DNA from: Erysipelotrichaceae bacterium UBA2227
Lineage (GTDB): Bacteria > Bacillota_I > Bacilli_A > Erysipelotrichales > Erysipelotrichaceae
Direction: 5' to 3'
DNA: 64,000 nucleotides
NCBI GenBank assembly: GCA_002348095.1
Contig: DDYT01000033.1
Location: 766-64,765, forward strand
Below the pieces are notes generated by a model. It had not been told where the DNA came from. It did not search any database and saw only the letters and a list, made by a program, of their open reading frames with translations. The position numbers were made by a program, and so were the translations under genes. This document shows positions 34,846 through 42,200 of the stretch, piece by piece (the first letter of the stretch is position 1; each line of letters starts with the position of its first letter).

Positions 34846-35456
34846 GACAAAAACTGATCGTTGCGACCAATAACGGACATAAAGCACAGGAAATCAAAGA
34901 AATGCTGAAGGAGTTGGCGGTCGATGTCGTAACAATGGCCGATTTAAATACAGACATCGAAGTTGAGGAAAATGGTTCGACCTATGCCGAGAATGCTCTG
35001 ATCAAAGCCATGGCCTTGCGTGATCTGACGGATGGGTGGATCATCGCCGATGATTCGGGTTTGGAAATCGATGCCCTCGACCGTGCTCCCGGGATATACT
35101 CGGCCCGCTATCTGGGAGAGGATACACCGTATGAAATCAAAAATTCAATGATTTTGGATAAACTGGAAGATGTCGAAGATCGGTCGGCGAGATTTGTCTG
35201 TTCGATTGCACTGGTCTTTGAGGACGGATCTTACTGGATCACAGTCAATAAGTGCGAAGGATCGATCAGTCATTCGATTCAGGGGACCCGCGGATTCGGT
35301 TATGATCCGATATTTATCCCGCAAGGGTATGCGGATACCTTTGGGGTATTGCCTGCAGAAATCAAAAACACGATCAGTCATCGGGCGAAAGCGCTTGAGG
35401 CATTACGCCAGTACTGCCGGATAATCATGGAGGAAGCATATGATAAGAGCATTTAG
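34842..35456 (+). CDS. rdgB: dITP/XTP pyrophosphatase (HAM1/RdgB)
   Basis: House-cleaning enzyme that hydrolyses dITP, XTP and ITP to monophosphates. Start KLIVATNNGHKAQEIKEML, IADDSGLEIDAL with the catalytic acid residues, APGIYSARY, and GFGYDPIFIPQGY identify it. ATG 34842 follows AAGGAGAT; longer in-frame starts lie inside the radical SAM gene. 204 aa. It overlaps the next gene by 17 bases. Confidence 0.95.
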   Translation: MRQKLIVATNNGHKAQEIKEMLKELAVDVVTMADLNTDIEVEENGSTYAENALIKAMALRDLTDGWIIADDSGLEIDALDRAPGIYSARYLGEDTPYEIKNSMILDKLEDVEDRSARFVCSIALVFEDGSYWITVNKCEGSISHSIQGTRGFGYDPIFIPQGYADTFGVLPAEIKNTISHRAKALEALRQYCRIIMEEAYDKSI

Positions 35457-36114
35457 GACATTAGCCTATTTACTGGCTTTTGTTGCCATCATCATCACAG
35501 CAGTAGACGTAATGTCTTTTGATCTGAAATTCTTTAGAGACTTTTATTCGAAAAATAACTCTGCTGAAGAAATCGGGATTTCTTTTGAGGATCTGATGAC
35601 TTCAACTGAGGTATTGCTGGATTATACAAGGGGAACAACTGAATCCATGGATGTGGAAGTCACGGTGGATGGAAGAAAAGAAGAGATGTTTAACAAGCGT
35701 GAAACCGATCATATGGTCGATGTACGTGAATTATATCTGGGTGCGATATTTATCCGAAATGCAGGTGTGATTTTCTTTGGGATGATGGTATTGTCCGATC
35801 GCTTCAGAAAGAGGTTTTCATTCAGCAGTCACTGGCACAGCGTCAAACAGGCAGCAACGATCATATTTGCGGTCATCGCATTTATCGTCATGGCTGCCGT
35901 GATTGATTTCAACACGTTTTGGACGAACTTCCATCTGATTTTTTTCCGGAATGATTTGTGGCTGCTCAATCCGAATACCGACCGGCTGATTCTGATGGTT
36001 CCGTTGGACTTCTTTATCGCGCTGGTCACCCGGATCATCCTGGCTGCCATTACCGGCTGTTCGCTGTTAATTGCTGCAATTTATGTGTTGCATCGCAAGG
36101 AGATCAAAACATGA
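35440..36114 (+). CDS. lit: TIGR01906/DUF1461 membrane protein, probable lipoprotein intramolecular transacylase
   Basis: A 224-aa protein with four to five membrane helices. It matches the TIGR01906/DUF1461 family by the pairs KRETDHMVDVRELYLGA (His91) and FHLIFFRNDLWLLNPNTDRLILMVPLDFF (His165). Characterised members (Lit) move an acyl chain within diacyl lipoproteins to make the lyso form, which lowers TLR2 detection. That would act on the lipoproteins of this genome, including the ones at 12402 and 26094. Function is assigned by family. It overlaps trmL by 4 bases. Confidence 0.8.
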   Translation: MIRAFRTLAYLLAFVAIIITAVDVMSFDLKFFRDFYSKNNSAEEIGISFEDLMTSTEVLLDYTRGTTESMDVEVTVDGRKEEMFNKRETDHMVDVRELYLGAIFIRNAGVIFFGMMVLSDRFRKRFSFSSHWHSVKQAATIIFAVIAFIVMAAVIDFNTFWTNFHLIFFRNDLWLLNPNTDRLILMVPLDFFIALVTRIILAAITGCSLLIAAIYVLHRKEIKT

Positions 36115-36623
36115 TTCACATCGTACTGTATCAACCGGAAATCCCACAAAACACCGGGAACATCATGCGTACGTGCACGGCTACCAATACGATGCTGCAC
36201 TTGATCGAACCGTTGGGATTTTCACTAAACGAAAAACATTTGCGACGCAGCGGATTGGATTATCGTGATTTGTGCGTGCATGAAATTCATTCGAGCTGGG
36301 AGGATTTTACCCGTAAGTATCCCGGCATCTATTTTTTCGTTACACGATACGGTAAAAAGCCTCATTCAGACATGACTTTCTCGACGGATGAGAAAGATAT
36401 TTTTCTGGTTTTCGGCAGAGAGAGTACCGGAATTCCCAAATCAATACTTCGAGAACATCTGTCCAGGTGCATGCGCATACCGATGGTTGCAGATGCAAGA
36501 AGCCTGAATCTGTCCAACTCCGTTGCTATCGTGTTGTACGAAGTGTTGCGTCAGCTCGACTATCCGATGCTGTCGAAAAGTGAGGTCATCAAAGGGGAAG
36601 ACTGGCTGGAGCGTGATGTATGA
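36111..36623 (+). CDS. trmL: tRNA (cytidine/uridine-34-2'-O)-methyltransferase
   Basis: SPOUT-class methyltransferase that modifies the wobble base of tRNA-Leu isoacceptors. Signature segments are IVLYQPEIPQNTGNIMRTC at the N-terminus, FGRESTGIP for the knotted AdoMet site, and MRIPM ... RSLNLSNSVAIVLYE at the C-terminus. 170 aa is normal. ATG 36111 follows AAGGAGAT. Confidence 0.93.
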   Translation: MIHIVLYQPEIPQNTGNIMRTCTATNTMLHLIEPLGFSLNEKHLRRSGLDYRDLCVHEIHSSWEDFTRKYPGIYFFVTRYGKKPHSDMTFSTDEKDIFLVFGRESTGIPKSILREHLSRCMRIPMVADARSLNLSNSVAIVLYEVLRQLDYPMLSKSEVIKGEDWLERDV

Positions 36624-37195
36624 AACGGATCGATCTGCTTGTCAACACTTTTGAGAAGCGGTTTTATGTGCTGTTGTTTGCGGTTCTGATATGTGCAGGA
36701 TATGTCAGTTTTCTCAATGCCTGGTTTGGACTGACTATGCGTTCAATCGAATCGCCCAATGATATTTTAAACCTTGCTCAGTTTTCCGGCGTATCCTCGT
36801 TATGGCTGACCCGTTGGCTGACTATGACGCTCAATACGCCATGGCAACCGCTCCGGTTGGCAGTCGGTTTTCTCTTTACGCTTCGGGTTGAACAGTGGGT
36901 GCTGATTTTTGGCGGGGGACTGATCGTGTTTTCGACAACGATGAGTGTGCCACATAAGAGATTTCATCAGGCGGCGAAGTTTCTGATCATGCTTCTGACG
37001 GTGCAGTTGGTTGCCGTGATTTATTCGATAGCCAATGCCATGTGGTCATCCACAGGACTTGAAGCAGCACTTTCCTTGCAGTTGGGAGGGTGGATATTGT
37101 TGGTAGGCGGCACGCTCGGATTGATCGTTTCGCTGTTATTGCTGCTGACGGCACTGATTTTCGGGTATTTGCCGTTGTTTATTGATAATGGTTGA
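36620..37195 (+). CDS. Hypothetical integral membrane protein
   Basis: I do not recognise this 191-aa protein. It has four to five hydrophobic helices (about residues 15-37, 95-112, 125-145, 153-190) and a short charged N-terminus. It starts within the trmL stop (ATGA), so it is expressed with rdgB-lit-trmL. No motif suggests a function. Confidence 0.65.
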   Translation: MKRIDLLVNTFEKRFYVLLFAVLICAGYVSFLNAWFGLTMRSIESPNDILNLAQFSGVSSLWLTRWLTMTLNTPWQPLRLAVGFLFTLRVEQWVLIFGGGLIVFSTTMSVPHKRFHQAAKFLIMLLTVQLVAVIYSIANAMWSSTGLEAALSLQLGGWILLVGGTLGLIVSLLLLLTALIFGYLPLFIDNG

Positions 37196-37208
37196 CATTG
37201 CGATTGGA

Positions 37209-37237
37209 TTGTAAAGTGATGACTTGTGTTTTATAAT
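37209..37237 (+). promoter_or_regulatory. Promoter of the small membrane protein and RidA genes
   Basis: TTGTAA (37209-37214) and TATAAT (37232-37237) with a 17-base spacer. Confidence 0.7.
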
Positions 37238-37256
37238 AAACTGCGAGGTGATTTGG

Positions 37257-37403
37257 ATGGTCAGCAGCGTAAACGATTTTCTGTCATTAGCAAGTATCGG
37301 TGTCATTGTTGTGGCGGCATTGTATTTGATTTTGCGCGGAATTTACCTTCGTAGACGCAAACGGCTGATCGAAGAGGAAATCGAATATTACAAAGAGTGG
37401 TAA
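37257..37403 (+). CDS. Small single-pass membrane protein (48 aa)
   Basis: A short ORF with a good ribosome site (GAGGTG, 7 bases before ATG 37257) and the promoter above. It encodes one hydrophobic helix (about residues 10-30: LASIGVIVVAALYLILRGIY), then a basic RRRKR stretch and an acidic tail EEEIEYYKEW. The positive-inside pattern predicts a cytoplasmic C-terminus. It precedes the RidA gene by 29 bases. Function unknown. Confidence 0.65.
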   Translation: MVSSVNDFLSLASIGVIVVAALYLILRGIYLRRRKRLIEEEIEYYKEW

Positions 37404-37432
37404 TGACCACATAAACAACAGGAGGAGACATT

Positions 37433-37966
37433 ATGTTTACAACGATTACATCGCTTAATGCCCCAAAAGCCATCGGGCCCTATTCGCCGGCGGTTAAGCT
37501 GGGAGACTTTGTCTACATGTCCGGACAATTACCGATTGACCCTGAGTCAAACGAACTCGTTGCCGGCGGTATTCAGGAGCAAACGTATCAGGTATTGAAG
37601 AATATTGAAGCCGTACTTTCGGAAATGGGTCTTGAAACCCGACATATTCTTAAGACAACGGTTTTTATGACCGACTTGGCAGAATTTGATCTTATGAATC
37701 AAATTTATGCTACATATTTTATGCAGCCTTATCCGGCTCGCTCAACCGTGCAAGTCGCTGCACTGCCCAAAGGCGCAAAGATTGAAATCGAGTGTTTAGT
37801 TATCGACACCCTTGCTTACGAAGCTCATATGCATCAACATGATCATGACGGATGCGGATGTGGTGATGAAGGCTGCGGCTGTGAAGGTGAAGAAGGGTGT
37901 GACTGCGAAGGTCACGAACATAAACACGGCGAAGAAACCTGTGAGGATGGATGCTGCTGCGGATAA
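37433..37966 (+). CDS. RidA-family deaminase with a Cys/His-rich C-terminal tail
   Basis: Residues 1-128 are a normal RidA/YjgF protein that hydrolyses reactive enamine/imine intermediates. KAIGPYSPAV, the catalytic arginine in PARSTVQV (Arg103) and KGAKIEIECL are all present. Residues 131-177 form an added tail with 10 cysteines (141, 143, 148, 150, 156, 158, 170, 174-176) and 7 histidines (132, 134, 136, 138, 161, 163, 165), rich in Gly, Asp and Glu. Such a tail probably binds zinc, nickel or copper, like the SlyD tail. The reading frame is continuous and ends inside a terminator, so the fusion looks real. AGGAGGAG precedes ATG 37433. Confidence 0.88.
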   Translation: MFTTITSLNAPKAIGPYSPAVKLGDFVYMSGQLPIDPESNELVAGGIQEQTYQVLKNIEAVLSEMGLETRHILKTTVFMTDLAEFDLMNQIYATYFMQPYPARSTVQVAALPKGAKIEIECLVIDTLAYEAHMHQHDHDGCGCGDEGCGCEGEEGCDCEGHEHKHGEETCEDGCCCG

Positions 37967-37981
37967 CCGCAGCTTTTTTTA
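37956..37981 (+). terminator. Terminator with the RidA stop codon in its loop
   Basis: GCTGCGG / CCGCAGC stem (37956-37962 / 37967-37973), loop ATAA containing the TAA stop, then eight T. Confidence 0.92.
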
Positions 37982-38052
37982 TTCTGAAAATCAATAAGCT
38001 GTAGGATAATCAGATTTTGTAACAAAATAAATAAGATATAGAGGGAAAAAAT

Positions 38053-38526
38053 ATGAATCGACTGTTTGATGACGTGTTTATTGTGAAAAGTATTGCTGCA
38101 GACCGTGTCAATATTCTGGGGGAAAAGGATCAGATAATGACCATCGATTTGAGTGCTGCTGATTTTATGTGCCGGCTAGGCCGTCACTACGGAATTAAGA
38201 TAGGAATAGGTGCACAATGGTTTGCACAAGATTTGAAAATACGGAAGAATGTTCCTGTTTGTCTGTGCAGTAAAATGAATGTACTGTTTTTTACTGTTAA
38301 ATGTTCTGAAACCAAAATGCCGATTTGGTTTCGATAAACACCACTGTTAAGGTATAAATCAAGCCCAAATGAGGAGAATTCGATCTATATCGGCAAACAT
38401 AAGATGATTAAGGCGACATTCTCACGATATCAGTTTAAAAACCAGATCAAAAGAATCGAGAAGTTCAAGCATAAAATCAGTACTTGTGCATCCTGCAAAA
38501 ATATTAAATGCATTAACTGCAATTAG
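38053..38526 (+). pseudogene. comK-like competence regulator interrupted by one in-frame TAA
   Basis: The open part (38053-38337, 94 aa) and the 62 codons after its TAA (38335-38337) are in the same frame and together resemble ComK, the competence transcription factor. The first part has a G-x2-Y core (RLGRHYGIK), LKIRKNVPVCL, VLFFTVKCSE and IWFR, matching the K-PPI, FFPT-S and C-x-WI pattern of ComK. The part after the stop has SIYIGKHKMIKATFSRYQFKNQIKRI, like the strand-plus-S-x3-F-x-NQ region. It ends with C-x2-C-x4-C-x2-C, then TAG at 38524. A GAGGGA site precedes ATG 38053. Either a recent nonsense mutation or a truncated regulator; ComK membership is my alignment by eye. Confidence 0.6.
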
Positions 38527-38547
38527 TTCTTTGAGGTCATCATTTTC

Positions 38548-38575
38548 TTGATTACCAAGACAGAATGTGTATAAT
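38548..38575 (+). promoter_or_regulatory. Promoter of the YitT-family gene
   Basis: TTGATT (38548-38553) and TATAAT (38570-38575), spacer 16. Confidence 0.7.
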
Positions 38576-38598
38576 GATATAGGAACTGAGGAATGATC

Positions 38599-39456
38599 AT
38601 GCCTATTGTTAAAAAACACGTAAAAACGACCCTGATGATCGTAATCAGTGCACTTATATCCGCACTGTCTTTAAAAGTGTTCATCAGTGCCGGCGGACTG
38701 TTTCCCGGAGGGTTCAGCGGTCTGGCCGTACTTTTGTCACGATTGATTTTACGGGAATATGGCATCGATATACCATTTGGTGTGTTGTATGTATCATTTA
38801 ATATCATTCCCACGATTTTGGTGTATAAATTTGTCGGCAAGTGGTTTACCCGTTATTCGGTATTACAGTTTGCCTTGGTCAGTATTTTGGTTGCTGTGAT
38901 TCCCGAAATGGAAATCACCTATGATATCGTGCTGATCGCGATTTTTGGCGGTATTCTATCGGGAATCAGCGCATCTTTGGCTCTGGCTGCCAACGCCAGC
39001 GGCGGCGGAACTGATTTCATTGCTATTTACATTTCCAATAAAACCAATGCACCGGCATGGCAGTATATCTTATATGGCAACAGTCTGCTGCTGGTGGTTG
39101 CCGGTCTGCTCTTTGGCTGGGAGAAGGCACTATATTCCATCATCTTTCAGTATGTATCAACTCAAGTCGTTAACTCGATGCACCAGCGCTATAAACTGAT
39201 GAGTCTGCGGCTGTTTACCGAGGTTCCGGATGCTATGATCGAGGCGATTTTAAAAACGACAAGACATGGCATCACGAAACTTTGGGGGGAAGGCGGCTAT
39301 TCCAAACGACCTAAGTGCATGCTCTATATGGTCGTCAATGCGTTTGAGGTCGAAGACATCGTTGCGATCGCTCAGACGGTCGATCCAAAGGTCTTTATCG
39401 ACATAAGTAAAACGGAACGTGTGCTGGGTAATTACTACCGAAAGCCGCTGGAATAA
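38599..39456 (+). CDS. YitT/DUF161-family membrane protein with DUF2179 domain
   Basis: A 285-aa protein with five or six membrane helices, then a cytoplasmic C-terminal domain. FISAGGLFPGGFSGLAVLL and NASGGGTDFIAIYIS are the paired YitT signatures. The last 90 residues (HGITKLWGEGGYSKRPKCMLYMVV) are a DUF2179 domain. Function is not established for the family. I take ATG 38599 because GAGGA at 38588-38592 is correctly spaced for it; ATG 38593 is too close. Confidence 0.85.
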   Translation: MPIVKKHVKTTLMIVISALISALSLKVFISAGGLFPGGFSGLAVLLSRLILREYGIDIPFGVLYVSFNIIPTILVYKFVGKWFTRYSVLQFALVSILVAVIPEMEITYDIVLIAIFGGILSGISASLALAANASGGGTDFIAIYISNKTNAPAWQYILYGNSLLLVVAGLLFGWEKALYSIIFQYVSTQVVNSMHQRYKLMSLRLFTEVPDAMIEAILKTTRHGITKLWGEGGYSKRPKCMLYMVVNAFEVEDIVAIAQTVDPKVFIDISKTERVLGNYYRKPLE

Positions 39457-39482
39457 AAAGTTTAGTATTTATAAAAAAAACC

Positions 39483-39511
39483 TTGCATATTATTAAACAA
39501 TATGTTTAAAT
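39483..39511 (+). promoter_or_regulatory. Promoter of metK leader
   Basis: TTGCAT (39483-39488) and TTAAAT (39506-39511) with a TGT extended -10, spacer 17. Confidence 0.6.
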
Positions 39512-39520
39512 ATCTATGGT

Positions 39521-39664
39521 CTTTTTATCAAGAGATGGGGTAGAGAGTTAGCTCGATGACCCCACGCCAACCTCCATGAATAAAACATGAAAGGTGGTTC
39601 CGCTAACAGCGATAAGGGAAATCGAGTGTCATCGTGTCTTCTCTTATGCTGAGAAGACTTTTTT
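39521..39664 (+). ncRNA. SAM-I (S-box) riboswitch of metK
   Basis: The aptamer (about 39523-39618) carries S-box conserved stretches: TATCAAGAGA, CTCGATGACCCC, GCCAACC, AAGGTGGTTCC and AGCGATAAG, the last closing P1 against TTTATC. Expression platform: the 3' P1 strand ATAAGGGA (39612-39619) can pair with TCTCTTAT (39640-39647) as antiterminator. The alternative is the terminator GTCTTCTC / GAGAAGAC (39636-39643 / 39651-39658) with six T. SAM binding would hold P1 and terminate transcription. Confidence 0.92.
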
Positions 39665-39688
39665 ATTGAAATATAGGAGGAAAAACAC

Positions 39689-40774
39689 ATGGAAAGATTC
39701 TTATTTACTTCAGAAAGCGTAACGGACGGACATCCCGATAAAATCTGTGATCAGATTGCGGATGCAATTTTGGATGCGGCCTTAAGTCAGGATCCTCATT
39801 CGAAGATGGCTGTGGAAGCCACGATCAAGGACGATCTGGTTTTGGTCTATGGTGAAGCAAATACAAAAGCTGTAATCGATTATGCACAAATTGCAAAAAA
39901 TGTCATTAAAGACATCGGCTATACAGAAGAGTACAATGTCATTGTCAAAGTCAATGCCCAGTCACAAGAAATATATAATGCTGTGGCCCAGGACATTACG
40001 TGTGCCGGTGATCAGGGGCTTATGTTTGGTTATGCAAGCAATGAAACCGAGGAGTATATGCCCTTGGCCATCATCACTGCCCATCAGCTCTCCCGCGCTT
40101 TAAGCGAAGCAAAAAAACGTTTTGACTGGCTTCGTCCCGACGGGAAAACGCAAGTGACCGTCGAATATATCGATCACAAACCGGTACGCATTACGGCAGT
40201 CGTTGTTTCGACTCAGCATGCGGCCGAAGTTACTCAGGAAGAAATCCGCAGAGTCATTTTAAATGAAATTATTCTGAAAACCATCGACGAGAAATGGTTG
40301 GATGAAAATACCAAATACTTCATCAATCCGAGCGGATCCTTTATTACCGGAGGATCCTTCGGGGATTCGGGTACGACCGGACGCAAGATCGTTGTCGATA
40401 CCTACGGTGGGATGGGTCGTATCGGCGGAGGCTGCTTCAGCTCCAAAGATCCCAGCAAAGTCGACCGTTCAGCCGCCTATTATGCCCGATATGTTGCCAA
40501 GAGCGTTGTCGCTGCCGGATTGGCCGACCGCTTGGAAATCCAATTGGCCTATGCCATCGGTCACAGTCATCCGTTATCGGTCTATATTGAAACATTTGGT
40601 TCCGAGAAAATCGATAAAGAAGACATCTATCGGTTGATTCATGCAAACTTTGATTTCAGTGTTCAGAACATTATCAGTGAACTTAACCTGTTGCGCCCGA
40701 TATACCGGAAAACCGCTGCATTTGGTCACTTTGGCCGCGACGGATTCCCGTGGGAACAAGTCAAATCTCTATAG
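39689..40774 (+). CDS. metK: S-adenosylmethionine synthetase (shorter, divergent form)
   Basis: Makes SAM from methionine and ATP. TSESVTDGHPDKICDQIADAILD, GAGDQG-like CAGDQGLMFGYA, GRKIVVDTYGG and GGGCFSSKDPSKVDRSAAY are present. At 361 aa it is about 25-35 residues shorter than most bacterial MetK: the stretch before CAGDQG is shortened, and the usual GVARP/GVAEP segment reads GHSHPLSV. Active-site motifs are otherwise complete, so it is probably functional. The S-box riboswitch upstream provides feedback control. Confidence 0.93.
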   Translation: MERFLFTSESVTDGHPDKICDQIADAILDAALSQDPHSKMAVEATIKDDLVLVYGEANTKAVIDYAQIAKNVIKDIGYTEEYNVIVKVNAQSQEIYNAVAQDITCAGDQGLMFGYASNETEEYMPLAIITAHQLSRALSEAKKRFDWLRPDGKTQVTVEYIDHKPVRITAVVVSTQHAAEVTQEEIRRVILNEIILKTIDEKWLDENTKYFINPSGSFITGGSFGDSGTTGRKIVVDTYGGMGRIGGGCFSSKDPSKVDRSAAYYARYVAKSVVAAGLADRLEIQLAYAIGHSHPLSVYIETFGSEKIDKEDIYRLIHANFDFSVQNIISELNLLRPIYRKTAAFGHFGRDGFPWEQVKSL

Positions 40775-40780
40775 TTTAAG

Positions 40781-40803
40781 AAGGAAGAGCAATCTTCCTT
40801 TCA
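40781..40803 (+). terminator. Weak terminator after metK
   Basis: 8-base stem AAGGAAGA / TCTTCCTT with loop GCAA, but only a short T tract follows. Confidence 0.6.
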
Positions 40804-40809
40804 TATTGC

Positions 40810-40838
40810 TTGAAAACGACAAAGAAGTGATATATTAT
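40810..40838 (+). promoter_or_regulatory. Promoter of the marR-exporter operon
   Basis: TTGAAA (40810-40815) and TATTAT (40833-40838), spacer 17. Confidence 0.65.
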
Positions 40839-40840
40839 AT

Positions 40841-40859
40841 TTAAGTAACTTAATTAAGT
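40841..40859 (+). promoter_or_regulatory. Probable MarR operator
   Basis: Three alternating half sites TTAAGT-A-ACTTAA-TTAAGT make two overlapping palindromes directly downstream of the -10, including a perfect 12-base one (40848-40859). The site covers the transcription start of the marR operon, fitting autorepression. Confidence 0.65.
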
Positions 40860-40873
40860 AATGAGGTGATCAA

Positions 40874-41332
40874 GTGAACAAAGAAACTGAATATCGACTG
40901 ACGGAGGATCTGTTTTCGACGTTGGAACAGTTTCGCTGCGTAGACAAAGGATTTAACCGAAAATCCGGATTTGGCGGAAAGCCGGTGAGCATGCTGATGA
41001 TGATTGGTCAGCTTACCAAAGAAGGCCCGATTTCCGTATCGGTGTTGAAAGAACATATGCACATCTCCGCGCCGGCGATCACGCAATTTATCAATATCCT
41101 TCATTTTAAAGGGTATGTAACGAAAATCAGTGATCCCGCAGATAAGCGCAAATCGATGATCGAACTTTCTGAAAAAGGGAAAAAGGAGCTTGTAAAAGCC
41201 AAAGAAAAACTGAAAGTGCATATGGGTACGATGGTGCGTCATTTGGGCGAACAGGACACCCGCACATTGAACGAAATATTAAGCAAAATCGTCAGATTCT
41301 ACATGATGGAAGAAGGAGCAAAAGATGAGTAA
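40874..41332 (+). CDS. MarR-family regulator of an efflux operon
   Basis: A 152-aa winged-helix repressor (LTKEGPISVSVLKEHMHISAPAITQFINILHFKGYVTKISDPADKRKSMIELSEKGKK). GTG 40874 is the start, with GAGGTGA just upstream. It is first in an operon with a membrane-fusion protein and a MacB-type ABC exporter (8-base overlap with the next gene), so it most likely represses this exporter until a substrate appears. Confidence 0.88.
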   Translation: MNKETEYRLTEDLFSTLEQFRCVDKGFNRKSGFGGKPVSMLMMIGQLTKEGPISVSVLKEHMHISAPAITQFINILHFKGYVTKISDPADKRKSMIELSEKGKKELVKAKEKLKVHMGTMVRHLGEQDTRTLNEILSKIVRFYMMEEGAKDE

Positions 41333-42200
41333 GCGAAAAGGCAAAAAATTCAAAGGCTGGCTGATTGCCGGTGCAGTGATCGGTGTATTGGTTTTAGCAG
41401 GTTATCAGATATTTCAGAATGCCAACCGACGCATGATCGATAACTTAAAAACGATGGAAATCGAGTCGGGGACGATATCCCTTGAGGCATTGGCCTCCGG
41501 GAAAATCACATCCTCGGATACATCAGAAGTAACATTCAACGGTACGTTTCGTCGTTCGACCGTCAATGTCGGGGACAGTGTACGAAGAAATGATAAAATC
41601 GGAGAGTATCTAAATAACATGGGGCAATTGTTCGCGATCCGGGCAAACCGGGACGGTTTGATCACACAAGTCGCTTCAGCGGCATTACCGAAATTTGTAA
41701 TCTCCAACCCTAACCGTTTTCAGCTGGAAATTCAGATCACCGAGCGTGATATTTATAAGATCGTGATCGGACAACCAGCGACCGTGTATATTTCGGCTAT
41801 CAATCAGACCTTTACCGGTGAAGTCGTCAATAAGGGTTCACTTGGAAACACGGCCGGAGATTTTACGACGTATACCGTCACCATAGGATTTGATCATGGC
41901 GAAGAACCGGTATATTTAGGGATGAGCGGCAGCGCGAAAATCGTTTTGGAAACATTTGAAAACATTGCGGTCGTTCCGGTGGAAGCACTTATCACTTTTG
42001 AAGGGAAACGCTATCTGCTTTCAGCAGATTGGTTAGATAACACAAATCTTCCGCAACGCGATTTCTACATTCCGGTCACCACCGGGGTAGCGGATATTTA
42101 TGACATCGAAGTCATCGGAAGCGGTCTGATAGGCAAAAAAATCATCATATTACCAAATACAGGCAGTAACTTCCCGTTCTTTGCAAGGGGCAACCAATGA
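41325..42200 (+). CDS. MacA-like membrane-fusion protein of ABC exporter
   Basis: A 291-aa HlyD/MacA-type adaptor anchored by one N-terminal helix (KGWLIAGAVIGVLVLAGYQIF). The extracellular part has the lipoyl-like and beta-barrel segments (STVNVGDSVRRNDKIGEYL, QLEIQITERDIYKIVIGQPATVYI). It is shorter than Gram-negative MacA because no outer-membrane partner is needed. It overlaps the ATPase gene by 4 bases. Confidence 0.85.
   Translation: MSKRKGKKFKGWLIAGAVIGVLVLAGYQIFQNANRRMIDNLKTMEIESGTISLEALASGKITSSDTSEVTFNGTFRRSTVNVGDSVRRNDKIGEYLNNMGQLFAIRANRDGLITQVASAALPKFVISNPNRFQLEIQITERDIYKIVIGQPATVYISAINQTFTGEVVNKGSLGNTAGDFTTYTVTIGFDHGEEPVYLGMSGSAKIVLETFENIAVVPVEALITFEGKRYLLSADWLDNTNLPQRDFYIPVTTGVADIYDIEVIGSGLIGKKIIILPNTGSNFPFFARGNQ

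Noticed and set aside
38335..38337. Recoding of the TAA in the comK-like gene as selenocysteine
   Set aside because: Selenocysteine uses UGA, and no SECIS-like hairpin is evident; a nonsense mutation or read-through is more likely.
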